Of a stretch of 64,000 nt of DNA, positions 29,386 to 41,460 are shown piece after piece. The position numbers and the translations under genes were made by a program. How positions within the stretch are numbered: the stretch's first letter is position 1; the number at the start of each line of letters is the position of its first letter. A model generated the notes under the pieces. It saw nothing but the letters and a program-made list of their open reading frames with translations. It was not told where the DNA came from and did no database searches. The DNA is from Agapanthus africanus (taxonomy: Eukaryota > Streptophyta > Magnoliopsida > Asparagales > Amaryllidaceae), in contig JASDDO010000006.1 of NCBI GenBank assembly GCA_030015575.1, forward strand, positions 319,162,361-319,226,360, read 5' to 3'.

Positions 29386-32310
29386 ATGGTTGCCTTTGGA
29401 TTTCAAGTTACTAAGATTTGGTCTTTTGCCTGGCGCAGAAATCAAGCATCGATGGCCTCTACCTATTCGAAGTGCTCCAACTGCAACTGCAGCTTGCGTC
29501 CGGCCTCAACTGGGGGCATAACCTACGGGCCCCAAGCAGCCTCTTTGTTCACCATGCCCGTGGAGCAGATTACTCATGCCACCACGGGGTTGTTTTTCGG
29601 AACTATGCTTCCGCCAACAAGCTTTAGCACCCCCGTGCCCGTATAAGAAGCTCCTAAGAAGTCGGTCTTCGATCGACTTTCAGTTACTGCGGCCCCTCTC
29701 AACGGGTCACCCAACACCAGTGCCTCGGTCTTCTCTAGACTGGGCCAAAACTCCTGTGGGCCTACAATGAAGTTTGCAGTCCCGGAAATGGTTACCCCAA
29801 AAGGAGTACCCAAACCTGCTCCTGAAGTCGTCAAGGCGGTTTCTCCTGTTAAGAGAGCGGTCTTTACAAGATTGACCGTCCCAACTCCCACTCTTGCTCT
29901 TGCTGCTCAAAAGACATCAGTCTTCAATAGGCTGACGCCGGCAACAGCCCCACACCTGAACAGGGGGCAAGAAGAGGCTGTTTCTGTCTCTGAACCAATA
30001 CCGACGACTCGTCGCGCCTGACGACGCCACTGGCGCCGAATAAGGAAGACTGGGGGCAACTCCCCTTCCGGGATAACTCCACCAGCTCCAACGGTGGAAG
30101 TTAATGCTGCTGTTCCAACTGGGAACAGCTTCGAGTTACTGAACAGAGTATGTAGAAACTCGCCAACTGCGGTGCTCAAAAGATCTCCTCCACCAGTAGA
30201 GACTACCGTGGAAGCAGAAAAGCCGGAGCAGCCTCCTCAATCGCTGTCCTCCAGGATTTACAAGACATGGCGATGAGTTCGAGAATCTGTCATTGATCCT
30301 AACTTCTCTCACCAACACAAGAAGTCGAAAGGTCGGCAAGAAGAAAATCCCCCGGTCAAGCAACGAAAGGTGACGACCTCTTGGGTGCCCAAAGCAACGG
30401 CCCCCTCAACTTCTACGGCCCATAAGAGAAGAAGGCCGGAGAAAGTGCCAACGCCGACGACGAATATTAAAGGTGGTGAACCCAAACGCCCTAAGTCAGG
30501 GGGCATTGTAGTTCATACCGTCTACGTGGCGTCTGGTAAGGAAGACAGTCGCATATCTACGGGTCATCGACCGCTTACGCGATCAGTGACCAAAGCGCAG
30601 GAGCAGCAGCAGAAGCTCCAAGAGATGATGAACGCTATGGCCGCACTTACTGGGCCAAAAGAAAGCCCTGAGACGTCCTCGGATGAACGCCAGGAGCAAG
30701 AAACCGACGCCGAATTCCTTCGTCGAATATTGGAAAAGAAGGATAAAGAGGCCGCTGAACAAGCAGCCAACATAAAGCGTATGGGCCTCCTGTTCCAAGA
30801 CATGGTGGGGATGATGATCCAACAAGATCCTCCGTCCGAAGATCCCCCGATCATCCTTGAAGACGATAGGGGAGAGACGTCAAATCCTCCACCAGCTCTG
30901 TCAACAGCTAAGGAGGAGACAATCTCTAAAGCTGACTTGGACAAGTACATAGCCCAAAAAATACGGGTTCATCATGCGACTGAAGCAGCTGGCCAGGTCG
31001 TAAAAACAGGGCGGCCATATCCAAGTTGGTACGATCAAATCAAGTACCCGCCCGGTTACACAATTCCCAAGTTCCATGTCTACAAGGGGACGGGCAATCC
31101 TCACCAGTATGTTGCCTAGTTCAGGGCACTCTGCGGCAACACCGGCGGTGATGACAAGCTGTTGCTTCGCCAGTTTGTTGGAAATTTATCAGATACGGCG
31201 TTCGAGTGGTACTCTGAGCTCCCGAACGACTCTATCAAGACCTTCGCGGAGATGGAGCTGTTGTTTACTCAGCGTTTTGCAAGCGCCAGTGAACGTACCG
31301 TGATGACGGCACTGATTAACGCCAGGGTAAAGCCAGGCGAGACATGGGTCCAATATGCTATACGGTGGTGAAACTTATGGTCGAAGTGCGAGCAGCGCAT
31401 TGAAGAAGCTCCCGCAGTGGGTATGTTTGTGGGCACCCTTGATCTGCAAGCAACCATCTCGCAATTTATGATGTTTTTCAAGCCGACTACCTTCCAGGCC
31501 TTGATTGACAAGCTAGCGCAAATGGATCAGATGGGCCATAAACCTCCTCTTCCAAAGCCGGACTTCCGAAATGACAAGGGGAAAGGAAAAGCGATCGTTG
31601 TCGCTAATGCTCAACAACAACCGAGCAACTCGAAGCCGGTCGTTCGTCAAAATAATATGCGCCCGTACGTAGCCCTTGAGGAGAGGCTAGGACGTTCTTA
31701 CTCTTTTCCCCGGGATAAAACGAGGAGGTTATTCGAGCTGGCGTTGCGCAACCGACTCATAAATCTGCCGGATCCAAAACGTCCGTCGCAACCAAATGAT
31801 GTTAATGAGCCCAACTACTGTCCTTATCATCGAGTACCGAGTCATCCGATCGAAGATTGCTACGTCTTCAAAAATTGGCTTGAAGACCAGTACCGACAGG
31901 GCAAGTTCGCGTTATCTGACAAATGGAAGGTGAATCCCCCGCAACCCCACACCTCTAAGGGGATGAATACGCCGGGGGAAACATACTCCGTCGTTGAAGA
32001 AGTTCCTTGGGAGGTTGTATTATCAGCTAAGACCAAGAGGATGTTGAACGATCTTCAGGCATGCCCAGCGATCAAGTGGAAGAACCCGTTGGAACCGCAG
32101 GTCATTGATGGGATGTTGAACCCACGTACAACTCCAAAGACCGATGGTGGTGGCCCAAGCATTCACGACCAGCCGTCAAAATCTTTGAAGAAGAAGAAAA
32201 AGAAATCTAAGAAGTCTGTGAAGCCTAGCGACAAACGCACAAACTTACAAAAACAAATTGACGCGCTGAAAGAATACAATCAGAAAGCACGGACTCCCAT
32301 TACGCTCTAA
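29386..32310 (+). pseudogene. gag of Tat-D
   Basis: ATG at 29386. The N-terminal 250 residues hold SVFDRL, SVFSRLG, AVFTRLTV and SVFNRLTP repeats, then a basic RHWRRIRK segment. A coiled-coil candidate (EQQQKLQEMMNAM, and EFLRRILEKKDKEAAEQ) precedes the capsid-like core with WYSELPNDSIKTFAEM and TFQALIDKLAQMDQ. Next is the module with SYSFPRDKTRRLFELAL and the knuckle CPYHRVPSHPIEDC (about 31818). Stops: about 29644, 30018, 30274, 31117, 31369 and 32308. The last is shared with Tat-A. Structural capsid protein; not translatable as is. Confidence 0.88.
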
Positions 32311-34260
32311 GAGTTCCTCAATCACGTCTTTCAAGAGGAAGATGAGAGAGAAAGTTCATCTGATGAATCTGAAGAATACGTGGCAAGCTGTCATGTGATT
32401 TCCCATTCGTTCATGAACGATGAGGAGACTTCTTATACTGAAACGCTGGGGGCAGATACCGAATTAAAAATTCTGGTGCCATCAGAGAAGGTAATTGACA
32501 CATTCCTTAATGAAGCTCGGTTGAAAAGTAAAGCTGATCGAGAACGCGAGACGGTCATATTTGAAAGGGACAAACGCCAGCGCCTTGACGAAAGAATTGA
32601 GATACTCCCGCTGGAGCAAAGTACACCCACTGCGGATAAAATCAAAATCAAGATGAGGAAAAGGTTCGCTAAAGCCGTGTCAATGGGCATGAAGCTACCA
32701 TCCTCCGAAGGAAAAATTACTGGTGAAGTGGAAATGCACCCCTCTTATTGCTTATATCATCGGAAGATTTCGCACTCCACTGAAGAGTGCAAAGCTTTCG
32801 ATAGATGGTGGCAAGGATATGTTGCTCATCGACAACATTTTAAGCAGGAGAAACGTAAAACTCGTCAAGAGCGGAAAAATATGACCGAAGGGTTTAATAG
32901 AACTACCGGTGATTGGCGCATGGTTAACGCCGGGGGATCACATGTGCCTACATTCAGAAGCGATTCTGATAAGGAGCTGGAACTTGCCCCTCTCTTTAAA
33001 GAGTCCACTTCGGGAAAAGAAGAAGAGCTGAAGGTTTGCGAAAATATTCGGCTGCGGAATCGGACGCTGCCTGAAAAGAATCTCGGACCCTCAAATAAAA
33101 AAGATAAGGGAAAAGAAAAGGTCTCTGAAGATATCGTCTTAGATGACCAAGTGGTGGAGGAGCTAAGCGCCAAGGACCCTCCGAAGAGAAATAAGGTGGA
33201 TTACAACGTCTTAGCGCATCTGAGGAAGCTACCATCACAGCTCAGCATTCTTGACGCCCTTTTGTTGTCAAAGGAGGCGAGAGATTCGTTAATCAAGGCA
33301 CTACAGGATCTGGAGCAATTCCAAGCTTTCCTGGCCGAGGAAAAGATGAAAGATGAATTGGAGGAAGTGCACACGGCCGATGTCGCTTTTGGTGATGAAG
33401 ACCTTCTCCTTGGGACTTGCGAACACAATCGCCTCCTTTATGTCTCAGGATACTGTCACGATATAAAAATAGGCAAAATCCTGATCGACAATGGATCCTC
33501 CGTTAACCTTCTCAATGTGCGGGTGCTAAAAGAAATCTGCATGAGCGTCCAACACCTTGCTCGGGACAAGATCACTATCTCCGGGTTCGACTCCCAGTCA
33601 TCAAGAACTCTTGGGTCTGTGATACTGACGCTACGCTTCGGGCTACTCGTCACGGACATTAAGTTCCATGTCATAGACGCCAAGACATGGTACAATGCTC
33701 TGCTCGGCCGACCGTGGTTACACGAGTACAATATCATCCCTTCTACACAACATCAGTGTATGAAGTATGCTAAGGATGGTCTCGAGTATACCGTGGCGGG
33801 AGAACTGAATCCGTTTTTCGTGAACGAAGTCCGCAAATATGAAGATGCCAAATACTTCTTACCGAATTTCGAAGACACGGAAAGGTGTCACAAGCCGGAA
33901 AACAAAGCTAACGCCACCATCCCTGTTTTCGGGAGTGATACCGAGGAGGAAGAGGAGATAGTTTATTCAGGTCAGCCCCAATACAACAAGCCAGGGCTAT
34001 CTGCTCCTACGTTAATCTTTGGCAGCGACTTGGAAGATGAGGTCTATGCTGTATTCCCTGCTCGACCTTCAATACAAACGTCTGCTGACGAAGAACGAAG
34101 TCTACAAGTCACCATGGTGCCGCTTAAACACCGTAAAGAACTGGATGCACTTGATATTTACAATGTAGAAGAGCTGCAAACGTTCTATATCCCTCCCAGG
34201 CTAGAAAGTGAAAAAGCAATTCTATTCTACCGCTCTGAAGAAACCAGAGTGGAGAAATAA
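32311..34260 (+). pseudogene. Protease region of Tat-D (open for about 650 codons)
   Basis: The longest unbroken stretch of the element. It has a second knuckle CLYHRKISHSTEEC (about 32752) and an acidic linker with VDYNVLAHLRKLPSQLSI. The retropepsin has ILIDNGSSVNLLN (catalytic Asp at about 33487), ITISGFDS as flap-side sequence and ALLGRPWLH near its end. The DNG form instead of DTG is usual in Tat/Ogre elements. It has no start codon of its own: it would be read as part of a gag-pro polyprotein past the stop at 32308. Confidence 0.8.
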
Positions 34261-36863
34261 ATCTGGCAGGGCGTGGATCCTACGCTTGATAGGCTTCAAC
34301 CCATCCATCTCCCCAGATATTATACAGAAGGCTTGAAAAGGTTGCTGAAGAGCCAGGGGATATCCTTCAAGCAGACCGTTCGAAAAGCCAAGTTCTATGA
34401 CAAAGTCTGGAATGTTCCCGGGACTCAACGCAAACTTCCTAATGGAAGAATAGAGACAAAAGGACTTGGATACATCCGGTCCAAGAAACGAGAGCTACTA
34501 AACGGTTGCTACGTCGTGTATGACTTCGATGAAGAAGCGAATGCTCAGTGGGAGGACGCTAATCCTGAACCAGTGAAAGTTCCAGATGCAAAAGTGCCCA
34601 GTCCGTCGTTCGAAGAACAAATGGATAAACTTATAAGGGAAGCTGGTCAAAAAGTCCGAGACGACCATAACCGCGAAATGGCCATCTACGAGAAAGCCAA
34701 AATGCAACGCCTCCTCTAACGGGCCGTGAAAGATGAAAATGCCGCTCCTTTTCAACCTGTAATAAAGAAGGCTCGACGCAAAGGCAGAAACAAGTCGAAA
34801 CGCGAAAAAAGCGCTCAACAGCAACGAAGTGGGGCTAAGAGGCCACTCAAGCGAAAATCGAGTGGTTCCGATCTATCCCTTATGAGAAAAATGGGTCGAG
34901 CATATTCTTTTCCTCGGGACAAGACTAAGAAAATACTTGACCTCGCTCTAAAATATCAAATGCTTACACTGCCGGAGTCTAAACACCCTGAACAAGCAGG
35001 CGAGGTCTCACACCCAGACTATTGCTTTTATCACCGAGTGGTAGGGCATCCTCTCGAAGACTGCTTCACTTTCAAGAATTGAGTCGAAGATCAGTATCAG
35101 CTGGGCAAGTTCGCTCTGTCCGACAACTGGAGGGTAACACCGCCACAAAAGCACGAACCCAAAGCCACGAAAGAAGAACCAGTGCCACATTGGGATTGGA
35201 AGCGAATTCGTACTTGTCACATGATAAAAATATCAAAAGAAGAGCCCGAGAACATGGATGACCTTCCCTGGTGTTTCGAAAATAGCAACGATGAGGTGAT
35301 CTCAGAATTCCCACCAGCGCCAAAAGAGCTGGAAGATGGAATCCATACCACCGCAGATAACCTCAAGAAAATTGAGTTGGGAATGGTGAACGACCCGCGA
35401 CCGACATTCGTCAGCGAGCTGTTATCCGAAGAAAGGGTGGCTGTGCTAAAAGACTTGCTTATGCAGCATAAAGATTGTTTCGTATGGAACTACTCCGAAA
35501 TGCCGGGACTAGATCCAAAAATTGCTGTGCATAAATTTTGCGATATTCCCGGACGTCAAGCCAGTCAAACAGGCGCCGAGAAGAATGCGGCTCGAGCTTG
35601 AGATGAGCATCAACGCCGAGGTCAAGAACCTGATCGACTCTGGCTTTATTCAGGAAGTTCAATACCCTGAATGGATCGCTAACATCGTCCCGGTAATGAA
35701 GAAAAATGGGACAGTGCGCATATGCGTGGACTTCCGGGATTTCAATAAAGCCTGCCCGAAGGACGATTTCCCAGTGCCAGTCACCGAACTGATGATAGAC
35801 AACACGTCCACTCATGAGGTTTTCTCCTTTATGGACGGCTCGTCAGGGTATAATCAGATAAAGATGCATCCCGAAGACCAGAAGCACACCGCCTTCAGGA
35901 CTCCTTTGGGTATATTCTGCTATAAAGTAATGCCCTTCGGTTTAAAGAACGCCGGTGCCACCTACCAGAGGGCCATGACGAAGGTCTTCGATGACCTTAT
36001 ACACGAAATCGTCGAATGCTATATCGACGATCTCGTGGTTAAAATAAAATCATACGAGGAACATCTTGAGCATCTGAAAACTGTATTTCAACGTCTTCGG
36101 CAATACAACTTGAAGATGAACCCTCTCAAGTGCGCGTTCGGAGTTTCCTCGGGCAAATTCCTGGGATTCATCGTCCGACACCGAGGTATTGAGATAGATC
36201 CGTCAAAGATCAAGACGATCATGGAAATGCCTCCGCCAAGGACTCTCAAACAACTGCGGTCTCTCCAATGGAAGCTCGCGTATATACGGCGATTTATAGC
36301 CAACCTGTCAGGAAAGTGTCGTCCTTTCAGCCACCTGATGAAGAAAGGAACCCCGTTCATCTGGGACCAAAAATGCCAAAGCGCGCTAGACGAGATCAAG
36401 CAATACCTGCAGAACCCGCCAGTGCTGGCTGCTCCGGTCAAGGGAAAGCCCCTCATTCTTTATACAACTGCCCTCGAAGGTTCCTTAGGTGCACTATGGG
36501 CAAAAGAGAACAATCAAGGGAAAGAAAGAGCACTCTACTACTTAAGTCGAGTTCTACTGGGGGCAGAAAGCAACTACTCCCCCATTGAAAAACACTGCCT
36601 GGCGTTAATCTTCGTGATAATAAAGCTCAGACACTATGCGTTGGCGCATGAGGTCCGTCTTATTTCAAAGGTGGACCCCCTTAAATATTTGATGTCGAAG
36701 GCCATATTGACGAGACGACTCGCTAAATGGGCCCTGCTCTTGATGGAGTTCTCGATAACCTATCAGCCTCTCAAGGCAGTAAAATGCCAGGCCATCACCG
36801 ATTTCTTCGCTGAGCATCCAATAGCCGCCGATTCTCCTCTAAATTGCGATCTTCCAGACGAAC
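34261..36863 (+). pseudogene. Reverse transcriptase and first RNase H of Tat-D
   Basis: Begins with a linker (stops at 34258 and 34717). A second copy of the SYSFPRDKT/knuckle module follows (34890-35160, CFYHRVVGHPLEDC), with a TGA for Trp at about 35080. RT proper: WIANIVPVMKKNG, ICVDFRDFNKACPKD, FMDGSSGYNQIKM, PFGLKNAGATYQ and YIDD (ECYIDDLVV). A frameshift lies near 35550. The RNase H has LILYTTALEGSLGA and ALYYLSRVL. It breaks off at DLPDE, where Copia-E sits. RT motifs are otherwise complete. Confidence 0.88.
36859..36863 (+). other. Target-site duplication, left (CGAAC)
   Basis: CGAAC before the Copia-E LTR start; repeated at 47497-47501. Confidence 0.95.
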
Positions 36864-38962
36864 TGTTGGATATATGTATGCCCTAGAGGCCATTATATGA
36901 TAGTGGATGTATCTGTACATGTATATATATATATATATATTCAGTGTACATTCTTGCTCGGCATGATAGTATGCTATCTGGTTATTCTTTATCTGACATG
37001 TTGATTTGATCATGTTTTTATTCATTCATACATGTTGATAAACCCCTGAGGATATCGGCTTGACTACAATGATTATGATAGAGATCATACTAGTGGGACA
37101 TCTATAGTTTATAAGCATATCTTGAAATGTCCCTAGTTGTAGGTGTATCGAGATGGGGCATCGATATACCAGAGTAGACTAGCGTATATGATACTAGACC
37201 CATGTGATGGGCGATGGATGTTCCCACATTCATCGATGTTTGACATCAAGATCATATACGGGTGCTCAGTGGTGACTGGGTACACTGGACGGACTCACCG
37301 AGAACTCCTATATGGAATTATATCTATCGTCGGATAGCAGTTCTCAGGTGACACTGGTACAAGTTAGTCTGTAGACCCGAGATCGTCATAGAGTCTTGTG
37401 TGCTCTCCCACTGTACTTTGATTACCACCATACCACGGCTCTACTGAGTCGTGCAAACAGGTGGCCGTTGGGTACAGTCCCGAGACACATGAAGGCGATG
37501 AGAGATAGGAGGGGTTTCGTCTCTCTCGGTATTGGGAGTTGATGCTGTGCTGTGCTCGACTGGTTATATCAGTAAGTCCCTGGCCGGGGCTGCTGAGATT
37601 TACTGATAAGTGTTATCAGTAGTTTCTCGATCTGTTATAGACCATTCACCGGCACGACTTATTGAGTTATTGGGGTCGACGTTACCATCCCTAGGCTCGA
37701 TATGCAGCATATCTAACGAAGAGACCGGACTGTACGGTAGTGTTGCCGGTTGGCTCGACGGGAGTTGTAGCAGGTTCGCTTGTTTTCTTCTGATCGCTCA
37801 ATACCCGGGTGGCCGTTACATTTAGCTGACCGCTTGCGGCTTGGGGGTGCTTGATATGATCATCACCCACTGCCGGCGTTTTGACGAGTCTTAGAGTCCC
37901 ACAAAGGAGTTACCTAGTCCAGGCGAAACGTTGTGGTGCGCGTATGCGATATGCGCATGGACCCGGTTAAAATGCGCGTATGAGATACCGTATATTAATC
38001 GGACGGCTTGCTTTTGGTTGGGTCGTATGTGATATGGCTGGATTGATAAATCAAGTGTTGATTTATCATTTAACCATTATTTTCTCACTAAGAATTCCTT
38101 TCTTGTATTTGATGGATGTATGCATGCATGTATGCTTTCTTTCTTGATTCATGCACATATGGATGTGCATGCACACATACATACATACATCATTCTATCA
38201 TGGTTGTTTATACATAGAAAATGGTGGCAATATAAGACTCACACCTTGGTTATTTATATGGATTATTACTTCTATTTGTTTTAAAACAAAATGAAAAAAG
38301 GAAAGGATAATTCATGGTTTGTTTCTACACTCTTCTTTAACCTAACCATGCTCACCTACTCTTAACTATGGATTAAACTTTCCTTTCATGTTTTAAATCA
38401 AATTAAATAATATCTTTATCATTTAACCATGATTTGAGATGAGAAGAAATAAATATATATACATATATTTTCTTTTTCCTTTCATGAGATTATCTTTTCT
38501 CTTCTTCTTAAAAAAAGCCATCATCTTCTTCAACTTTGCTCTTTTGCTCTCTAGATTTTTCAAGTGAGCAAAACACTCATCAAGTTAGGTTTTTGAAGTG
38601 AGAATAGCCACCACAACATCATTCTACACAAGTTTAGCGCACTTATTTAGAGTGTTAGCTTCATTTCTTTCTCTTGATAAAGTGAAGTTGCAAGCTTGGA
38701 CAAAGGAGTTTCGGGTGGATCGTCGTGGACGTTAGAAGACCTCAAGCTAACCGTTTTACAACCCTCAAGTGGCCAAGGAGTCTAGCGTAGAGAGCTACAA
38801 AGGTTATACTCTCAAAACCCTAGCCTTTGTTACTTGTAATGTTATGAAACCCTAATTTTTCTAGGATAGATCCTTTGTATGCTTACTTAGCATCATCAAA
38901 ATTTGATCTTTATGACATGTGATGCTTCCAAATCTCTCATAGGGTGCTAAGTAAACCTAACA
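36864..38962 (+). repeat. 5' LTR of Copia-E
   Basis: TGTTGGATATATGTATGCCC to AAACCTAACA. About 97% identical to the 3' LTR by eye, mostly transitions. Contains GATAAATCAA-GTG-TTGATTTATC (about 38044) and CATACATACATAC microrepeats. No ORF of note. Confidence 0.95.
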
Positions 38963-38963
38963 T

Positions 38964-38976
38964 TAGTATCAGAGCC
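38964..38976 (+). other. Primer-binding site of Copia-E
   Basis: TAGTATCAGAGCC next to the LTR end, close to the TGGTATCAGAGC complement of initiator tRNA-Met used by plant copia elements. Confidence 0.8.
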
Positions 38977-41460
38977 GACCTAGAACATTAGGCGACACTT
39001 TAGCGAAGTATAAACTCCGATCGAACCGAAATACGGATTTACGGGACACTCTCTGGACATTTTTTAAAAAACTGATATTTTTCAGAATTAAAAATATGCA
39101 AAAAAATTCAGCAGGTAAATATAAGGACAACTGTAAAAAACGATGCCATGAACAGTACATTCCACCGCGGAACCGCGGCAATAGCCTGCTTGGGCCGCGG
39201 TTCCGCGGCCTTACGGATGCATCATTATGTCGTTTTTGTACAGTAACTTTTGTATCTGTTTTATATTTTTTGGAGTATTTTTAATCTGAAAGTAGTACTG
39301 TTAGTTCTGGAGATTGTTTTGAGTTCATTGATTCGATCGGAATTTTAACTTCTTGTCTTTCCGGGTAAATTAGAAAGTATTGAATTGTTCGAAAGAGTGT
39401 CGTTTGCTCACTTTTCACGGGGTTTAAATCTTTCGGATATATGTGCAAGTTTTGTGGTGGACCCTCTAGAAGACAACAAACCTTAAATCGATTATGTGAC
39501 CGTCTTGAACTGCCCTTTGAACCTTAGGGTTTGGGGCAGTACGGCGTGCCACATGTGAGGCGTTGGCTTGACCCTTCTACGGCTGGACCGCTACTACTGT
39601 GACACACTCCGGATTTTTTGAACTCCGCTCAAGTGTTGAGCTTTAGGGAATTTTGGGCATTTGAACATTCGGTCGAAAACTTTAATACTGTCTATTTATC
39701 TGGAATGTGATACAATATGTGGAATTCATATAGTTTAGGCATGAAATACGAAGTATGTGATATTTCGCATTTATGATGTCTAAAGAGAATGTGGATTCCA
39801 AATATTGTAGTTTTACACTTTCTTTTCTGTGACCGTAAGTGTAGTATGTTCGATATCGCCGGTTTCGTTGCTATACATCAACGACAATTGGGGTACGCAT
39901 ACTTACTTACGTTGATGATATATGATATTATGTGTTGCTGAGATATGATGTGCAGGATTGTCGCGATTGAATAGCCGGGTTTTTTTTATGTAAGATGAGA
40001 GTTTTATATTTTCATTCATGTAAATTCAAATGTAATGTAATATTTTTTTATTTGGGGCACTTCCGGGTTGAGGTTGATGTCACCAGTGTTGTATATTATT
40101 TACTTTTCCGCATTAGGATAGACCTAAGGAGGGGAGCACAAGTGACCGGGTTCTGGGGTTCAGTGGGAGGCCATCTCGAGGAGTCGAGACCAGGTCTCCT
40201 AAACTCTAGGATTGGTAGGGTCGCTTGCCGCTCTCGTAGGGGTCTAGGGGTGTGGGCTTGGCTATTCATCGCGACTGTGGAATCTGTATTTTCTATTGTT
40301 GGCTAAATACTAAATACGGACGTCCTAGTATATCCCACATTATATATATGTTTCTGCTGCCTGTGTTCTGTAATATCTGAGACGAATGATATATTATATA
40401 TGAGATATATAGTAGACGTTGCTTATGTTTTGCACCCGCGCTGGTCCCGTCCCGGTATGCCGTTAGTTAAGTAACCTAACAGTGCATAACGGAACATTGT
40501 GGCGAATGCGGATGGCATAAGCGTACGTGTTATTTTCGTTTCTTTTCTGTGATTGGCTTAAGGACTTAAATGATATGATTACATTAATATGATTAATGTA
40601 AAGAAAATAAACCTAAATAGATGTTGTAGAATCAGATTTGAAAACCACTCGGCTCTTTATGAAAAAGCTATATTTCAAAACTGCGGAGCACAAGCCACTC
40701 CTTTTGAAAACCATTTGATTCTACGACGATATCAAGTTCAAAGCGTTAAAGATTTTCTTAAAAATCATCCGCAACCCTCCGTCATTTAGGAAGTAGAGTA
40801 CTTAGTATTCGTGCTGCGTTTGTTGACTTTAGTTAAGGCGTAGTGTACGGTAGCTAAGTGATGTCTTCTTACACTGCATATGATGCAGATTAATTAGGAC
40901 ATTCATGCGACTTTGTTGACCATAGTTAAGGGTCATATGGGTGGGTCTAATTGATCAAGAAATGACGGGTAGAACTTGACTGGTACTTATGATTTGTTAA
41001 CCATAGTTAAGGTCATAAGTACTAGGGGTAAAAATCATATCGGGAATTTCAAGTGTTGAGATTTGCAATGAGATTGCATACCTTCTATATGATGGTTGGA
41101 TCCCGATCCCACTGTGGGCAATAGTTGCTCCTAGGAGAGTTTTGCAGTTTACAATTAGCTAACTCATTAGGTGTCTAGAAAGGTGTTAACGGGGCTACGC
41201 CTCTGGGAAAACGAGGTTTACTTTAATTAGGTCCGTGCGAAAGCATGGGGAACCTCCCTCAAGTACCGACACTGGCCTGGCTGAACGGTTAGCGAAGTTG
41301 TAGACTGTAATTAATCCTGGCTAGTTTTCTTTTTAAGGTTTGAAAGAAAAACTTGATTAAAGCAGTGGGAGACATCGATTAGACAAGATAATAACCAATC
41401 TGATCTATGTAAGAGCTTTCGCTGAGTGTATTCTTTTCTCTCTCTTAATGGCAGATACCA
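38977..41460 (+). other. Long untranslated leader of Copia-E
   Basis: 2.5 kb without a supported gene. Contains a GC-rich inverted repeat (39164-39210) and three loose repeats of GTTGACCATAGTTAAGG type near 40830, 40915 and 41000. A short ATG-led frame (about 41449) overlaps the gag start. Confidence 0.6.
39164..39210. repeat. CCGCGG inverted repeat
   Basis: CCGCGGAACCGCGG and CCGCGGTTCCGCGG, 14-base arms separated by about 17 bases. Each arm is itself palindromic at CCGCGG. Confidence 0.85.

Larger units (their letters stand above)
26549..36863 (+). mobile_element. Tat-D (inner element), left part
   Basis: Full element 26549-56789, inserted in Tat-C gag. LTRs are 2753 and 2665 bases. The coding remnant runs gag, protease, RT, RNase H, then is cut by Copia-E at 36863 and resumes at 47502 with the second RNase H. 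Without Copia-E it would be about 19.6 kb, large as is usual for Ogre-type elements. Confidence 0.93.

Noticed and set aside
39599-40560. Possible LTR of another element in the Copia-E leader (TGTGACACACTCCGG start)
   Set aside because: No matching end, target duplication or second copy found; treated as leader.
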